Positions 21,572-31,633 are shown, counted from the stretch's first letter. The stretch: 64,000 nucleotides of DNA from Cyanobium sp. Cruz CV13-4-11 (GCF_024346055.1 NZ_JAGQCH010000005.1:1-64000); one strand, 5' to 3'. The notes: generated from the letters alone by a model not told the origin. Translations and numbers: made by a program.

Positions 21572-24395
21572 ACGGCGGCAGCGCCTGTCCTGCGTGCCGC
21601 CAGCGTTTGTCGAGGGCATCCACCAGGATCACCAGCACCGGGGCCAGGGCCATCGGCCCCAGCCAGGCCATCGGGAACGGAGCCATTCCAAACAGGGCCG
21701 CCACCGGAGCCAGCAGCACCAGGGCACTCGCCAGCAGCGGTTCACTGATCCAACCCAGCCAGAGCATCGGATTGGGGATGCCGAGCATCGCCCAGGCCGG
21801 ACGGCGTTCACTGCGGCAGGCCAGCAGGGTGCCCATCTGGGCGGCCACGATCAGGCAGAAGGTGACGGTGGTGGCCTGCTGCTGGATCGCCACCACGCCG
21901 GCGTCAGCGGTGTGGTGCAACAGCTGGGGGGCCAGGACGCGCAGCTGGCTCCAGCCCACGCCGTTGGCACGCCAGGTCAGCAGGTATCCCGCCATGGCCA
22001 TCAGACCCTCCACCAGCCCCAGCACCAGATAGGCCCGCACCATCACGGCCCGGTTGAGCAGCGGCAGGCCCTTGGGGCGCGGGGGCAGGCGCATCACCCC
22101 CGGCTCGGGGGGGTCGGCCCCCAGGCCGAGGGCCGGCAGCAGGTCGGTGCCCAGGTCGACGGCCAGGATCTGCAGCACCGTGAGGGCGGCGGGAATCCCG
22201 GCGATCACCATCGCCAGGAAGGGCAGCACCTCCGGCACGTTCGAGGCCAGCACGTAGGTGATGAAGCGGCCGATGTTGGTCACCACCGAGCGGCCGTAAC
22301 GGACGGCCTGCACGATCGTGGCGAAGTTGTCGTCGAGCAGCACGATGTCGGCGGCCTCACGGGCCACATCCGTGCCGCTGATCCCCATCGCCAGCCCGAC
22401 ATCGGCGGCGCGCAGGGCCGGCGCATCGTTGACGCCATCGCCGGTGACGGCCACCACCTCGCCGAGGGCGCGGTAGGCCTGCACCAGGCGCAGCTTCTGC
22501 TCCGGCGCCATGCGGGCGAACACCAGCCGGCGGCGGTACTTGAGCAACTGGCGCAGCTGCACGTCGCTGATCTGGGCCAGGGTGGAGCCCTCGATCACCC
22601 GCACCGGGTCGGCGCTGGCCTGCTGATGGGCTGTCGATCGGCCCGACGTTCGGGGCGGGTCGAGCAGACCGATCTGCTGGGCGATCGCCTGGGCCGTGAG
22701 GCCGTAGTCGCCGGTGACCATCGTCACCTTGATGCCGGCTTCGCGGCACTGCCGAATCGCGTCCGGCACCTCCGGCCGTGGTGGGTCGTACAGGCCCAGC
22801 AGGCCGAGGAACATCTGCCCGCTTTCCAGGTCATCGCTCGGCACCGTGGTCGACTGGTCGTCGCCGCGGCGCAGCGCCACGGCAATGACGCGGAAGCCTC
22901 GGGCGGCCAGCCCATCGTTGGCTGTCACCACCTGCTGGCGCAGTTCGGCGGGCAAGGGCGCGTCGCCACCGGAGGACAGCCAGCTGCTGCAGTGCGCCAG
23001 AACCTCCAGGGGGGCCCCCTTGGTGATCAGCAGGGTGCCCCCCGTGGCGATCGGCAGATCGTCGGCCTGGTCGCTCCAGTCCACCAGCACGGTCATGCGG
23101 CGGCGCACGGAATCGAAGGGGATCTCCCGAAGCCTTGGATGGCGGCCCGGCAACGCCTCCGGCACCAGACCAGCCTCAGCGGCGGCCACCAGCATCGCCG
23201 TTTCGGTGGGATCCCCAACCCCCAGCCACGGTTTGGCGGCTCCACCGGCCCCAGCCACCGCGGCCTCGAGACGGGCGTTGGAGCACAGGGAGGCGGCGCG
23301 TAACAACAGCCGCTCCAGCCCCTCTTCGGGTAAGGGCAGCCAGGTGCTCTCCACCGCCATGCGGTTGCCCGTGAGCGTGCCCGTCTTGTCGGAGCAGATC
23401 ACACTCACCGAACCCAGGGCCTCCACCGCCGACAGGCGGCGGACCAGGGCCTTGCGGCTCGCCATGCGCTGCACCGCCATGGCCAGGGCCAGGGTCACGG
23501 TGGGCAGCAGCCCTTCAGGGACGTTGGCCACGATGATCCCCGTGGCGAACACCACGCTCTCCAGCGGGGCCATCCCCACCAGCAGGACGCTGAGGCCGAA
23601 GGCGACCACGCCCATGGTCACGGCGATGGTGCAGATCGTGTGGACGATTTTGCTGACCTGCACCTCCAGGGTGCTGGTGGCGCGGCTGGTGCCGGCCGCC
23701 AGCCGCGCCACCTGTCCGAATTCGGTCTCAGCGCCCGTGGCGTAGACGAACGCCTCCCCCCGTCCTGAGGCCACCGTGCTGCCGGCCATCACCAGGTTGG
23801 CCCGCTCACTGGTGCTGACCTTCGCCTGCTGTTGGGCGCCTTCAAGGGCGTCACTCCGGCGTGCCACCGGCAGGGACTCGCCGGTGAGCACGGAGAGATC
23901 GAGGTAGAGCGCGTGGGCGATGCTCACCCGACAGTCGGCCGGGACCCGATCCCCCTCCTCAAGCCGAACCCGATCGCCCGCCACCAGGTCCTCCGCCGGC
24001 AGAAAGCCCAGTTGCCCGTCGCGCCAGACCTGCACCTGGCTGGGCAGGGCTCGGGTGAGGGCGGCCAGGGTGCGCTCGGCCTGAAATTCCTGCCAGAAGG
24101 AGAAGACGCCATTGATCAGGACCACCGCCCAGATGGCCCAGCCCAGCTGGGGGGTACCGGCGGCGAAGGCCAGGCCTCCGGCGATCCACAGCAGCAGGGC
24201 CATGAAGTGGACCATCTGGTCCAGGAAGCGCAGGGCCAGGGGGCGGCGCTTCGCGGGCGGGAGGCGGTTGGGGCCGAACTGCGCCAGGCGTCGTTCGGCC
24301 TCGTCGCTGCTCAGGCCCTGCGCTGAGGTCTGCAGGGCCTGATGGACCTCCTCCAGGGGCAGCGACCAGATCGGCTGGGACGCGGCGAGACGCAC
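21540..24395 (-). CDS. P-type cation-transporting ATPase (P2 class)
   Basis: A 951-residue pump. Residues 1-40 form the cation-ATPase N-terminal domain (SSDEAERRLAQFGPNRLP). The actuator loop has TGES at 171-174. The phosphorylation motif SDKTGTLTGN has its Asp at 336, and MVTGDYGLTAQAIA and VAVTGDGVNDAPALRAADVG complete the P domain. The TM4 motif ANVPEGLLPTVTLALAMAV is the P2-type (SERCA- or Na/K-like) ion-site sequence. Six C-terminal membrane segments follow. Ca2+ or Na+ are the likeliest ions; the sequence alone does not decide. Its end overlaps hypE convergently by 32 bases. Confidence 0.9.
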   Translation of the reverse strand: MRLAASQPIWSLPLEEVHQALQTSAQGLSSDEAERRLAQFGPNRLPPAKRRPLALRFLDQMVHFMALLLWIAGGLAFAAGTPQLGWAIWAVVLINGVFSFWQEFQAERTLAALTRALPSQVQVWRDGQLGFLPAEDLVAGDRVRLEEGDRVPADCRVSIAHALYLDLSVLTGESLPVARRSDALEGAQQQAKVSTSERANLVMAGSTVASGRGEAFVYATGAETEFGQVARLAAGTSRATSTLEVQVSKIVHTICTIAVTMGVVAFGLSVLLVGMAPLESVVFATGIIVANVPEGLLPTVTLALAMAVQRMASRKALVRRLSAVEALGSVSVICSDKTGTLTGNRMAVESTWLPLPEEGLERLLLRAASLCSNARLEAAVAGAGGAAKPWLGVGDPTETAMLVAAAEAGLVPEALPGRHPRLREIPFDSVRRRMTVLVDWSDQADDLPIATGGTLLITKGAPLEVLAHCSSWLSSGGDAPLPAELRQQVVTANDGLAARGFRVIAVALRRGDDQSTTVPSDDLESGQMFLGLLGLYDPPRPEVPDAIRQCREAGIKVTMVTGDYGLTAQAIAQQIGLLDPPRTSGRSTAHQQASADPVRVIEGSTLAQISDVQLRQLLKYRRRLVFARMAPEQKLRLVQAYRALGEVVAVTGDGVNDAPALRAADVGLAMGISGTDVAREAADIVLLDDNFATIVQAVRYGRSVVTNIGRFITYVLASNVPEVLPFLAMVIAGIPAALTVLQILAVDLGTDLLPALGLGADPPEPGVMRLPPRPKGLPLLNRAVMVRAYLVLGLVEGLMAMAGYLLTWRANGVGWSQLRVLAPQLLHHTADAGVVAIQQQATTVTFCLIVAAQMGTLLACRSERRPAWAMLGIPNPMLWLGWISEPLLASALVLLAPVAALFGMAPFPMAWLGPMALAPVLVILVDALDKRWRHAGQALPPFSRSVAAVPR

Positions 24396-24469
24396 GGATC
24401 GGCAGCGGGGGCCACGATCATCATGATCAGCCAGGGGAGCGGTGACGCACTGTCGCTAGCGTCCGGGGG

Positions 24470-25126
24470 ATGTTGTTCATGCCGCAGCCCATGCCAGCGC
24501 TGGCGCTGCGCCGCTCCCTGCGCGACGGCCTGCCGCCGGCCTCCTGGCGAGCCCTGCAGCCGCGGCTGGCGGGCCTCGGGCTGCCGGAGGCGGCGATCGA
24601 CCGTTTCGAGCCCTGGGCCGTGGCCCTGCTGCTGGCTTCCGCCGAGTTTCTGCAGCGGGGCTACACCCCGGACAGCGGCGTGGAGGGCCAGCTCCAGGCC
24701 CGGGCCGCCACCGACCGCAAGCCCATCGACGGTCTGGAGACCCCGGCCCAGCAGCTCGAGCTGTTCGACGGGCTGCCCCGGACCGATCAGGTGCAGCTGC
24801 TGGAGGTCACCCTGAAGGAACTGGACAGCGTCGGGCCCCGGCTCGACGCCCTCGAGGGCGCCTGGCGGGCCGGCGACCTCTCCCGACTCGATGCCTTCCT
24901 GCTGAGCGACTACCGCCAGCGCTCCGCTCTGTACCAGCGACTGGTGGTCCGGCGCAATCAAGACTGGGTGGCACCGGTCAAGGAGCTCCTGCGTCGGCCT
25001 GACGACACGCTGGTGGTGGTGGGTCTGATGCACCTGCTGGGGGAGCAGGGGCTGATCGCCCTGCTGCGCCAGCAGGGGCTGAAGCCGGAGCGATTCGTGG
25101 CCGGGGCCTGGCGGCCCGATCCCTAG
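24470..25126 (+). pseudogene. TraB/GumN-family protein, N-terminally truncated
   Basis: The C-terminal two thirds match the TraB/GumN (YbaP-like) family: KPIDGLETPAQQLELFDGLP, the Lys/Gly/Glu-rich core of family members, then RRNQDWVAPVKELLRRPDDTLVVVGLMHLLGEQGLIALLRQQG at the end. Family proteins are about 290-300 residues and begin with a signal peptide and a GSIH-type motif; here the first 80-90 residues and that motif are missing, and the frame simply opens at a TTG/ATG cluster. I call it a truncated remnant, though a short product may still be made. Its stop overlaps the convergent RND gene by four bases. Confidence 0.6.
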
Positions 25127-28100
25127 GGGCCTGCACCGGACACCTCCGCTGGCCCGAAACCAGGATCCTGCGGCAGCTGTTCGGTGGTTGGCCCTCCGTT
25201 GCGCCCGCGCAGCTCCCAGCCCTTGACGATCCTGTAGACGGCGGGCACCACCGCCAGGCTGAGCACCGTGGACACCAGCTGGCCGCTGAACACCACCGTG
25301 CCGATGCTCAGGCGGCTGGCGGCACCGGCTCCGAAGGGAAACAGCAGCGGGATGCAGCCCGCCAGCGACGAGATCGCCGTCAGCAGGATCGGCCGCAGAC
25401 GGGCAACGGCGGCCCCGTGGATCGCCTCCTCCAGCGGCAGGCCAGCCTTGAGCCGTTGATTGGCGAACTCCACGATCAGGATGCCGTTCTTGGCCGCCAG
25501 GCTGGAGAGCACCAGCAGTCCCATCTGCCCATAGACATCCAGGGGCAGGCCCCGCAGGCTCAGGCCCATCACCGCGCCGAGCATGGCCAGAGGCACGGTG
25601 ACCAGGATGATCAGCGGATCGATGAAGTTCTCATAGAGGGCCGCTAGCACCAGGCCCATCACCAGGATCCCCAGGGCGAAGACCCGCACGTTGCCGCCAC
25701 CGGCGCGGGCTTCCTCCCGGGCCAGCCCGGCCCATTCCAGATCGACGGCGCCGGAATCGCGGCTGCGATGCACCTGCTCCAGCAGGGCCATCGCCTGGCC
25801 GCTGCTGACGCCACGGCGCGGCAGGGCCCGGACGCTGATCGAGCGCACCAGGCGGGTGTGGTTGATGGTTGTCGGGCCGGCACCCTGCTCCACCTGCACC
25901 ACCTCGGCCATCGGGATCAGCCGTCCTTCCCGGTTGCGCACCTGGAGGGCCAGCACGTCCTCCGTACCGGTGCGGGAGCGGCCGTCGAGCTGCACGATCA
26001 CCTTGCGGACCTGGTCACCTTCGAAGGTGTCGTTGACGTAATCGCTGCCGAAGCTGGCTCCCAGGGTGTCGACCACGGTCGCCAGATCCACCCCCAGGGA
26101 GGCCATGCGCAGACGATCCGGCCGCAAGGTCAGCTGGGGGGCGCCGGCGCTGAAGCGGGTGGACACCCTCTGGAAGGCTGGCCGGCCCTGGATCTCACTG
26201 GCCTGGGCATCGGCGATGAAGGAGCGGGCCTCCTGCTCGAAGGCCGCCAGGCTGAGCAGGCCGCCGCTGGTGTCGAGCAGTTCCAGTTCCAGCCCACCTT
26301 CGCTGCTGAAGCCGCGCACGCTGGGCGCCTCACTGAGTTGCACCACGGCGGTGCGGATGCCTTTGGTGAGCAGGGCGTTCATCCGCTCGGCCACGGCCAC
26401 GCTGGTCTGATCGGCCTCGGGGCGCTCCTTGATGGGCCGCAGCCGCAGGAAGAACTGCCCCTTGTTGGGGCTGCTGTCGCCGAAGGAGCGGCCCGCGTAG
26501 AAGTTGGCGCTGCGGATCGCCGGCTCCTTGGTGGCGAGGCGCCGCACCTCCTCCAGCACCTTCTGGGTCTGGGGGAGGGCCGTCCCCTCCGGCAGGATCA
26601 CCACCCCGCGCAGCTGGCCGGTGTCCTCCTGGGGGATGAAGGCGGTGGGGAACCGTTGCAGGCTGAACACCGTGAGCAGGAGGCCCGCCAGGAGCAGCGC
26701 CACCACCAGACGGCGCCGGCTGAGCACCCCCTGCAGCAGGCGGCCATAGGGGGCTTCGATGGCTTCCAGGGCCCGGCGGGGAGGGTCGATCCAGCGCCGC
26801 AGCCAGGCCGGTTCGCGCCGTTCGGCGTGGAGCAGGCGGCTGGCGGCCACCGGGGTGAAGCTGATGGCGTTGATGGTGGAGAAGACCACCGCGCTGCTGA
26901 TGGCGATGGCGATCGGGGCGTACAGCCGGCCCACGCTTCCTTCCATGGTCAGCACCGGCAGGAACACCACCACCAGCACCACGGAGGTGGCGACCACGGC
27001 ACTGCCCAGTTCCGCCATCGCTTCACGCGCCGCGAGGACGGGCGGGCGACCCTTCTCGATGCGGCGGCCGATGTCCTCGCTCACGACGATGGCGTCATCC
27101 ACCACCAGCCCGGAGGCCAGCACCATGCCGAACAGGGTGAGGGTGTTGATCGAGCTGCCGGTGAGCTTGAGCACGCTGAAGGAGCCGATCAGGGCCACCG
27201 GCACGGCGCCGGCGGTGATCAGGGCCAGACGGCTGTTGCCCAGTCCGAGCAGCAGCACCAGGAACACCAGCAGCACCGCGTCCCTCAGGGCCTCCACGGC
27301 GCCATCGATGCTGGCGCGCACGTTCTCGGCCTCGTCCACGATCACCTCCATCGCCACCCCGGGTGGGAAGCGGGGGGCCAGCGCATCGAGGGCCTCCTCC
27401 ACGCCCCGCCGCACCTCGAGGGCGTTGCTGCCGTCACGCTGGAAGATCCCCATCGCCACGGCCGCGTTGCCGTCCAGGTTGGTGGCGATGGTGTCGTAGG
27501 TCTCGCTGCCGAGCTCCACCCGGCCCACGTCCTTGAGCAGGGTGACCCCTCCGTCGCCAGTGCGGGCCACCACGAGCTGTTCGAACTCCTGCGGCGAGCG
27601 CAGGCGGCCTTCCATGCGCAGGGGCAGGGTGGTCATCTGGCTGGCCGGAACGGGAGCTTCACCGGTCTGCCCCAGGGCCGCCAGGACGTTCTGCTGCTGC
27701 AGGGCCTGACGCACCTCGGCGATCGTGAGGTTGCGGGCCTGGAGCCGGTCGGGATCCAGCCACAGCCGGAATGCCAGGCTGCTGCCGCCGAAGAGATTGA
27801 CATCACCCACCCCGGCGACCCGGCGCAGCCGGTCGCGCACCACCTGATCCACCCAGCCGGTGAGGAAGGTGTCGGAGTAGGTGCCGCGGCTGGCGCTGAA
27901 GCTCAGCACCATCAGCAGATCATCGGAGCTGCGCCGCACCTGGACCCCGAAGCGGGCCACCGGCGCGGGCAGCTGACGGGCCACCACGGTGGCTTCGTTC
28001 TGGGTGTTGATCTGGTTGAGCTCCGGGCTGCCGCCCTCGAAGCCCAGGGTGATCGTGCTGCCGTTGGCGGAGCTGGTGGAACGGATCGTGTCAAGGCGTT

Positions 28101-28326
28101 CCAAGCCGTTGAACTGTTTTTCCAGCAGGGCGGTGACACCCTGCTCCACCACCTCCGGTCCGGCGCCGGGATAGCTGGCCCGCACGGTGACCCGGCCCGG
28201 CGCGATCGGGGGCAGGTTCTCCACCTGCAGCACCGGCAGGCTGACCAGCCCCCCCAGCAGGATGAGCAGGCTGACGACCAGCGTCAGCACCGGCCGACGC
28301 AGGAAGGGGTCGGAGATCGACTTCAC
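25123..28326 (-). CDS. RND-family efflux permease (AcrB/HAE-1-like)
   Basis: A 1067-residue inner-membrane proton-driven exporter. The N terminus (ISDPFLRRPVLTLVVSLLILLGG) is a typical first transmembrane helix of RND pumps. Two large periplasmic loops follow TM1 and TM7. TM4 has the proton-relay pair in GLVVDDAIVVSEDIGRR near residues 405-406. The C-terminal half repeats the design (LGILVMGLVLAALYENFIDPLIIL; SLAAKNGILIVEFANQ). No membrane-fusion or outer-membrane partner lies next to it, so it must use components encoded elsewhere. Substrates unknown. Confidence 0.9.
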   Translation of the reverse strand: MKSISDPFLRRPVLTLVVSLLILLGGLVSLPVLQVENLPPIAPGRVTVRASYPGAGPEVVEQGVTALLEKQFNGLERLDTIRSTSSANGSTITLGFEGGSPELNQINTQNEATVVARQLPAPVARFGVQVRRSSDDLLMVLSFSASRGTYSDTFLTGWVDQVVRDRLRRVAGVGDVNLFGGSSLAFRLWLDPDRLQARNLTIAEVRQALQQQNVLAALGQTGEAPVPASQMTTLPLRMEGRLRSPQEFEQLVVARTGDGGVTLLKDVGRVELGSETYDTIATNLDGNAAVAMGIFQRDGSNALEVRRGVEEALDALAPRFPPGVAMEVIVDEAENVRASIDGAVEALRDAVLLVFLVLLLGLGNSRLALITAGAVPVALIGSFSVLKLTGSSINTLTLFGMVLASGLVVDDAIVVSEDIGRRIEKGRPPVLAAREAMAELGSAVVATSVVLVVVFLPVLTMEGSVGRLYAPIAIAISSAVVFSTINAISFTPVAASRLLHAERREPAWLRRWIDPPRRALEAIEAPYGRLLQGVLSRRRLVVALLLAGLLLTVFSLQRFPTAFIPQEDTGQLRGVVILPEGTALPQTQKVLEEVRRLATKEPAIRSANFYAGRSFGDSSPNKGQFFLRLRPIKERPEADQTSVAVAERMNALLTKGIRTAVVQLSEAPSVRGFSSEGGLELELLDTSGGLLSLAAFEQEARSFIADAQASEIQGRPAFQRVSTRFSAGAPQLTLRPDRLRMASLGVDLATVVDTLGASFGSDYVNDTFEGDQVRKVIVQLDGRSRTGTEDVLALQVRNREGRLIPMAEVVQVEQGAGPTTINHTRLVRSISVRALPRRGVSSGQAMALLEQVHRSRDSGAVDLEWAGLAREEARAGGGNVRVFALGILVMGLVLAALYENFIDPLIILVTVPLAMLGAVMGLSLRGLPLDVYGQMGLLVLSSLAAKNGILIVEFANQRLKAGLPLEEAIHGAAVARLRPILLTAISSLAGCIPLLFPFGAGAASRLSIGTVVFSGQLVSTVLSLAVVPAVYRIVKGWELRGRNGGPTTEQLPQDPGFGPAEVSGAGP

Positions 28327-28395
28327 GGAATCGCCTGGGTGGGCACCGACCCTTCTTGCCCGCCGATCCTGGCAGGGGAGTCAGGCGGCCTGCGG

Positions 28396-28617
28396 TCAGC
28401 GCAGGTCGCGCTTGAGCACGGCGTAGAGGTAGTCGGGAGATTTGTAGCGGCTGGGAAGGCAGATGTGGAGCTGTTCCAGCCGGCTCCAGCAGACCGTCTT
28501 CTGAATCGCCTCCATGGTGCGGCCCTCCTTGAGCAGCAGCCGCATCGCCTTGCAATAAAGGGAATATTTCGCCTCAAGCTCGCCGATCGTGGGGGGCTGA
28601 CCCTGGACCTGGGGCAT
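28396..28617 (-). CDS. Conserved-looking small protein of unknown function
   Basis: A 73-residue frame from ATG 28617 (a GTG at 28632 would add five). The body is helical and charged: GELEAKYSLYCKAMRLLLKEG, then RTMEAIQKTVCWSRLEQLHICLPSRYKSPDYLYAVLKRDLR. It has two Cys, no signal peptide, and no motif I recognise. Codon use fits the neighbours. It lies between the RND gene and pyrFE on the same strand, 43 bases from the pyrFE stop. I consider it real because of its normal codon bias and compact domain-like sequence, but cannot give a role. Confidence 0.55.
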   Translation of the reverse strand: MPQVQGQPPTIGELEAKYSLYCKAMRLLLKEGRTMEAIQKTVCWSRLEQLHICLPSRYKSPDYLYAVLKRDLR

Positions 28618-28660
28618 GGCGGAAGGGGGCACCCGGGTTTTTCAGGGGCGCCGGTCCACT

Positions 28661-30232
28661 CTACGAGCTGGCCAGCAGCCCCTCGACGCCCAAAGCCCTG
28701 CCCGGAGGGGTGTGGCCAAGGGTCGCGGCCTGCCCATCGCTGAGCCGCCCGGCTCCATGCAGGACGTTGGTGATGCGTTCGATGTCGAGCACCGCGTGGC
28801 AGCGGTAGCCCGCCCGGGCGAGCCGCTGGCGGGCGCTGGTGTCGGCCTTGCCGCCGTGGTCGATGAACACCACCACGTCCTCCACCTCCAGGCCGGAGCT
28901 CTCCAGCTTGGCGATGCCCTCCAGCACACTCCCCCCGGTGATGAGGATGTCGTCGACCACCACCACCCGGTCCCCCTCCTCGAAGTCCCCCTCGATCAGG
29001 CGGCGCGCCCCGTGGGCCTTCACCTCCTTGCGGGGGTAGAGCAGGGGCTTGTGCAACTGCAGGGACAGCCCCGTGGCGGTGGGCAGGGAGCCGTAGGGAA
29101 TGCCGGCGATGCGGTCGAAGACCAGCTCGCCGAGCTGGCCGGCGTAGGCATGCAGCACCCGGTGGAAAAGGTTGGGATCGGAGATGATCTGGCGCAGATC
29201 CACGTAGTAGTTGAAGACGGCCCCGGAGGCCTGCACGTAGTCGCCGAACAGCAGGCAGCCGATGTCGAACAGGTCGAGGATCAGGCTGGCCAGGGGATCG
29301 TCGATTCCATCGCCGCCGCCGTCGCCATTCGAGGCCGCACCGATCCCCGCCCCGCCCTCCGGCTGTCGCCCCGGCAGCCACAGGCTGCAGATATCGCTCT
29401 GGTCCCGGGACCGTCCCTCCAGCCAGCGGTCGCGCCGCTCACTGATGCGCTGCTTGAGGGCGGCCGATCGCTCGGCGATGTCGTCCTCCACCAGGAGGTT
29501 CTGGGGCAGGGGCATCAGCAGGCCGTCGGCGGCCGGGCTCAGTCCGGCCTCCAGCAGGGCATCGAGCCGGTCCTCCTCGCCCCAGAGGCTGCGCAGGATC
29601 AGGAAGCGCTCCGGTGCCTCCTGACGCACCCGGGCCAGGATCTCCGGGTCACTGGTGCCCACCTCCAGCAGCAGCTGGTCGGGGGTGGCCCACAGCTGGC
29701 ACTCCCGCACGATGCGCAGGTAGAGGGGATCGCTCTCGTCGGGGTGGTGCTGCAGCACCCGGGCGGCCGCGTTGGAGCTGTGGCAGGTGATCACCACCGC
29801 CTTGTCGGGGTACAGCAGGAACGGGGCGGCGATGTCCTGGCCGGCCAGGGGGGAGAGGGTGACGCCATCGGCGCCGAGTTCGCGGAACAGGTAGTGGGCC
29901 AGGGCCGACGAACTGTTCAGGTCCCCGTGCTTGGCATCGATGATCAGGGGGATGTCGAGCGGCACCAGCTCCCGCACCTCCCGCAGCAGCTCCAGCCCCA
30001 CCGGGCCGAGGGCCTGGTAGAAGCCGAGGCTGGGTTTGTAGGCGCAGACGTGGTCGGCGGTGGCCTCCACCACCGCCTTGATCCAGTGGCGGGCCTGGGA
30101 GAGAAACGAGCGGCCGCCCATGCCGCGGCGGTGGGCCCAGGCCTGCAGCATCTCCGGGTTGGGGTCGAGGCCGGTGACCAGGAGCGACTGACGGGCGGCG
30201 ATGGCGTCGGTGAGCTGGACGAAGAAGCCCAT
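28661..30232 (-). CDS. pyrFE: Bifunctional OMP decarboxylase / orotate phosphoribosyltransferase fusion
   Basis: This 523-residue protein joins the last two steps of UMP synthesis. The N-terminal half is OMP decarboxylase: LLVTGLDPNPEML and the catalytic IIDAKHGDLNSS near residue 99 (Asp-x-Lys-x-x-Asp pattern), of the TIM-barrel subtype with a long C-terminal region. The C-terminal half (from about 320) is orotate phosphoribosyltransferase: GIPYGSLPTATGLSLQL, RKEVKAHGARRLIEG and the PRPP loop VVVVDDILITGGSV near 420. The order PyrF-PyrE is the reverse of animal UMP synthase. A Gly/Asp-rich linker (GGAGIGAASNGDGGGD) separates the halves. Confidence 0.93.
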   Translation of the reverse strand: MGFFVQLTDAIAARQSLLVTGLDPNPEMLQAWAHRRGMGGRSFLSQARHWIKAVVEATADHVCAYKPSLGFYQALGPVGLELLREVRELVPLDIPLIIDAKHGDLNSSSALAHYLFRELGADGVTLSPLAGQDIAAPFLLYPDKAVVITCHSSNAAARVLQHHPDESDPLYLRIVRECQLWATPDQLLLEVGTSDPEILARVRQEAPERFLILRSLWGEEDRLDALLEAGLSPAADGLLMPLPQNLLVEDDIAERSAALKQRISERRDRWLEGRSRDQSDICSLWLPGRQPEGGAGIGAASNGDGGGDGIDDPLASLILDLFDIGCLLFGDYVQASGAVFNYYVDLRQIISDPNLFHRVLHAYAGQLGELVFDRIAGIPYGSLPTATGLSLQLHKPLLYPRKEVKAHGARRLIEGDFEEGDRVVVVDDILITGGSVLEGIAKLESSGLEVEDVVVFIDHGGKADTSARQRLARAGYRCHAVLDIERITNVLHGAGRLSDGQAATLGHTPPGRALGVEGLLASS

Positions 30233-30316
30233 CGCGCGGGGGGTTGGTGCCCAAGGTGCTAAGGCGAGGGGCGTCGCCTGTGCGAGCGGGTGACACAGGT
30301 CTTATTGATCCCCAGC

Positions 30317-31633
30317 TCAGGCCAGCTGCCGCTCCGGCGGCCAGGTGCCGGGCAGGGCGGCGACGAGGGCTCCCGCCAGCAGGGGGATCAGGGCGAAATC
30401 ATTGATCCCTTCCAGCCACACCCCCACTGGCAGGTTGAAGCTCACCGCCAGGTAGGGCACGAACCAGGCCGAGAGCATCGGTGCCAGGACCAGCAGGCCC
30501 CAGCTTGGCCGGAGGGGCGCTGAGGCCGGCTGCGACAGCAGCGCCACGGTGATGGCGAAGGCGGGAAGCAGAAAGATGAACTTGTAGTCGTAGGAGCGGG
30601 TGAACAGGTAGGTGCCGATCCAGGTGGCGGAGAACAGGGAAAAGGTGATGGCCACCAGTAGCGGCGGCAATGTTGTGCTGCCCGAGTAGAGGAAGACCCG
30701 CAGGTTCGCCGCCAGTCCCGTTCGCAGGCCCAGCAGGAGTCCAGCCAGAAGGAAGATGAGCTTGAGGCCAACAGAGCCAACCAGAAGCAACCTTGAGGCG
30801 ATCAATGTGAGTTTCTGACTCACCATCAGGTCGTAGCAGACCTGCAGCGCCAACAGTCCATGGCTGAGGACGCCTCCGGGGGGTCTGGGAGAGTTGCTCA
30901 GAATCACCGGCAGCCAGGGCAGCACCAGGCCCAGGCCTGCCACCGCTCCGAGCAGGGCCCAGCGGCTGTTGGCCCGGGCGGGCGGCTGGGGAGCGCCCTG
31001 GTGCTGCAGCAGCCAGGTGGTGGCCACACCGAAAAGGGGCAGCAGCTTGGTGGCCACCGCCAGCAAAGCAAGCGAGGCGGTGGCGGCGGGGGCCAGCCGG
31101 TGCCGTCCGGCCAGGGCCAGAGCAAGCAACGCCATCAGCAGAACCACGACCAGGTCGTTGTTGCCCCGCTCCAGGCCCAACTGGAAGGGAAGCGAGAGAT
31201 AGGCCGCCGCCAGGGATACCCCGGCCACCAAGGGCGAAGGGATGACCGCGAAGAACAGCACCCCCACGAGCAGGGCCACGGCTCCCCCCAGAAGGAAGCC
31301 CACCGAGCCCAGGCTGCCGGCCGAGAGACCCAGGACCTGGAACATCCCCAGGGCAACGGGTGGATAGGTGAACAGGCGCCCGTGGGGATCGCAGCTCACA
31401 CGGCCGGTGTAGAGATCATCGAGGCTGGCGTCGCAGCGGGCGCTGCTGGTGAGCATCGCCAGATCGGCGAAGGGCGTCTGCCGCATCGCCACGTTGTCGA
31501 TGGGCCCGAAGGCCTGCGATTGCCACTCCCGCAGCTCGGGGAAGGCATAGAGCGCCAGGGAGAACAACACGTAGGCCAGGGTGGTGCCTGCAATCGTGTA
31601 GCCAACGATGGACGCCAACCTGCCAGCCAGCAT
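30317..31633 (-). CDS. GT87/DUF2029-like polytopic glycosyltransferase
   Basis: A 438-residue membrane protein with about ten hydrophobic helices. It carries features of the GT87 (DUF2029, GT-C fold) family: a large first extracytoplasmic loop ending LFTYPPVALGMFQVL, then LERGNNDLVVVLLMALLALAL and AVATKLLPLFGVATTWLL, the usual N-N-D and K-L-x-P motifs. Such enzymes transfer sugars from polyprenyl-phosphate donors outside the cytoplasmic membrane. Substrate unknown. It starts 51 bases after the malic-enzyme stop on the same strand and may be cotranscribed. Confidence 0.7.
   Translation of the reverse strand: MLAGRLASIVGYTIAGTTLAYVLFSLALYAFPELREWQSQAFGPIDNVAMRQTPFADLAMLTSSARCDASLDDLYTGRVSCDPHGRLFTYPPVALGMFQVLGLSAGSLGSVGFLLGGAVALLVGVLFFAVIPSPLVAGVSLAAAYLSLPFQLGLERGNNDLVVVLLMALLALALAGRHRLAPAATASLALLAVATKLLPLFGVATTWLLQHQGAPQPPARANSRWALLGAVAGLGLVLPWLPVILSNSPRPPGGVLSHGLLALQVCYDLMVSQKLTLIASRLLLVGSVGLKLIFLLAGLLLGLRTGLAANLRVFLYSGSTTLPPLLVAITFSLFSATWIGTYLFTRSYDYKFIFLLPAFAITVALLSQPASAPLRPSWGLLVLAPMLSAWFVPYLAVSFNLPVGVWLEGINDFALIPLLAGALVAALPGTWPPERQLA

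Noticed and set aside
25768-28743. Plus-strand open frame of 991 codons opposite the RND pump
   Set aside because: No domain and a biased composition; explained by the RND gene.
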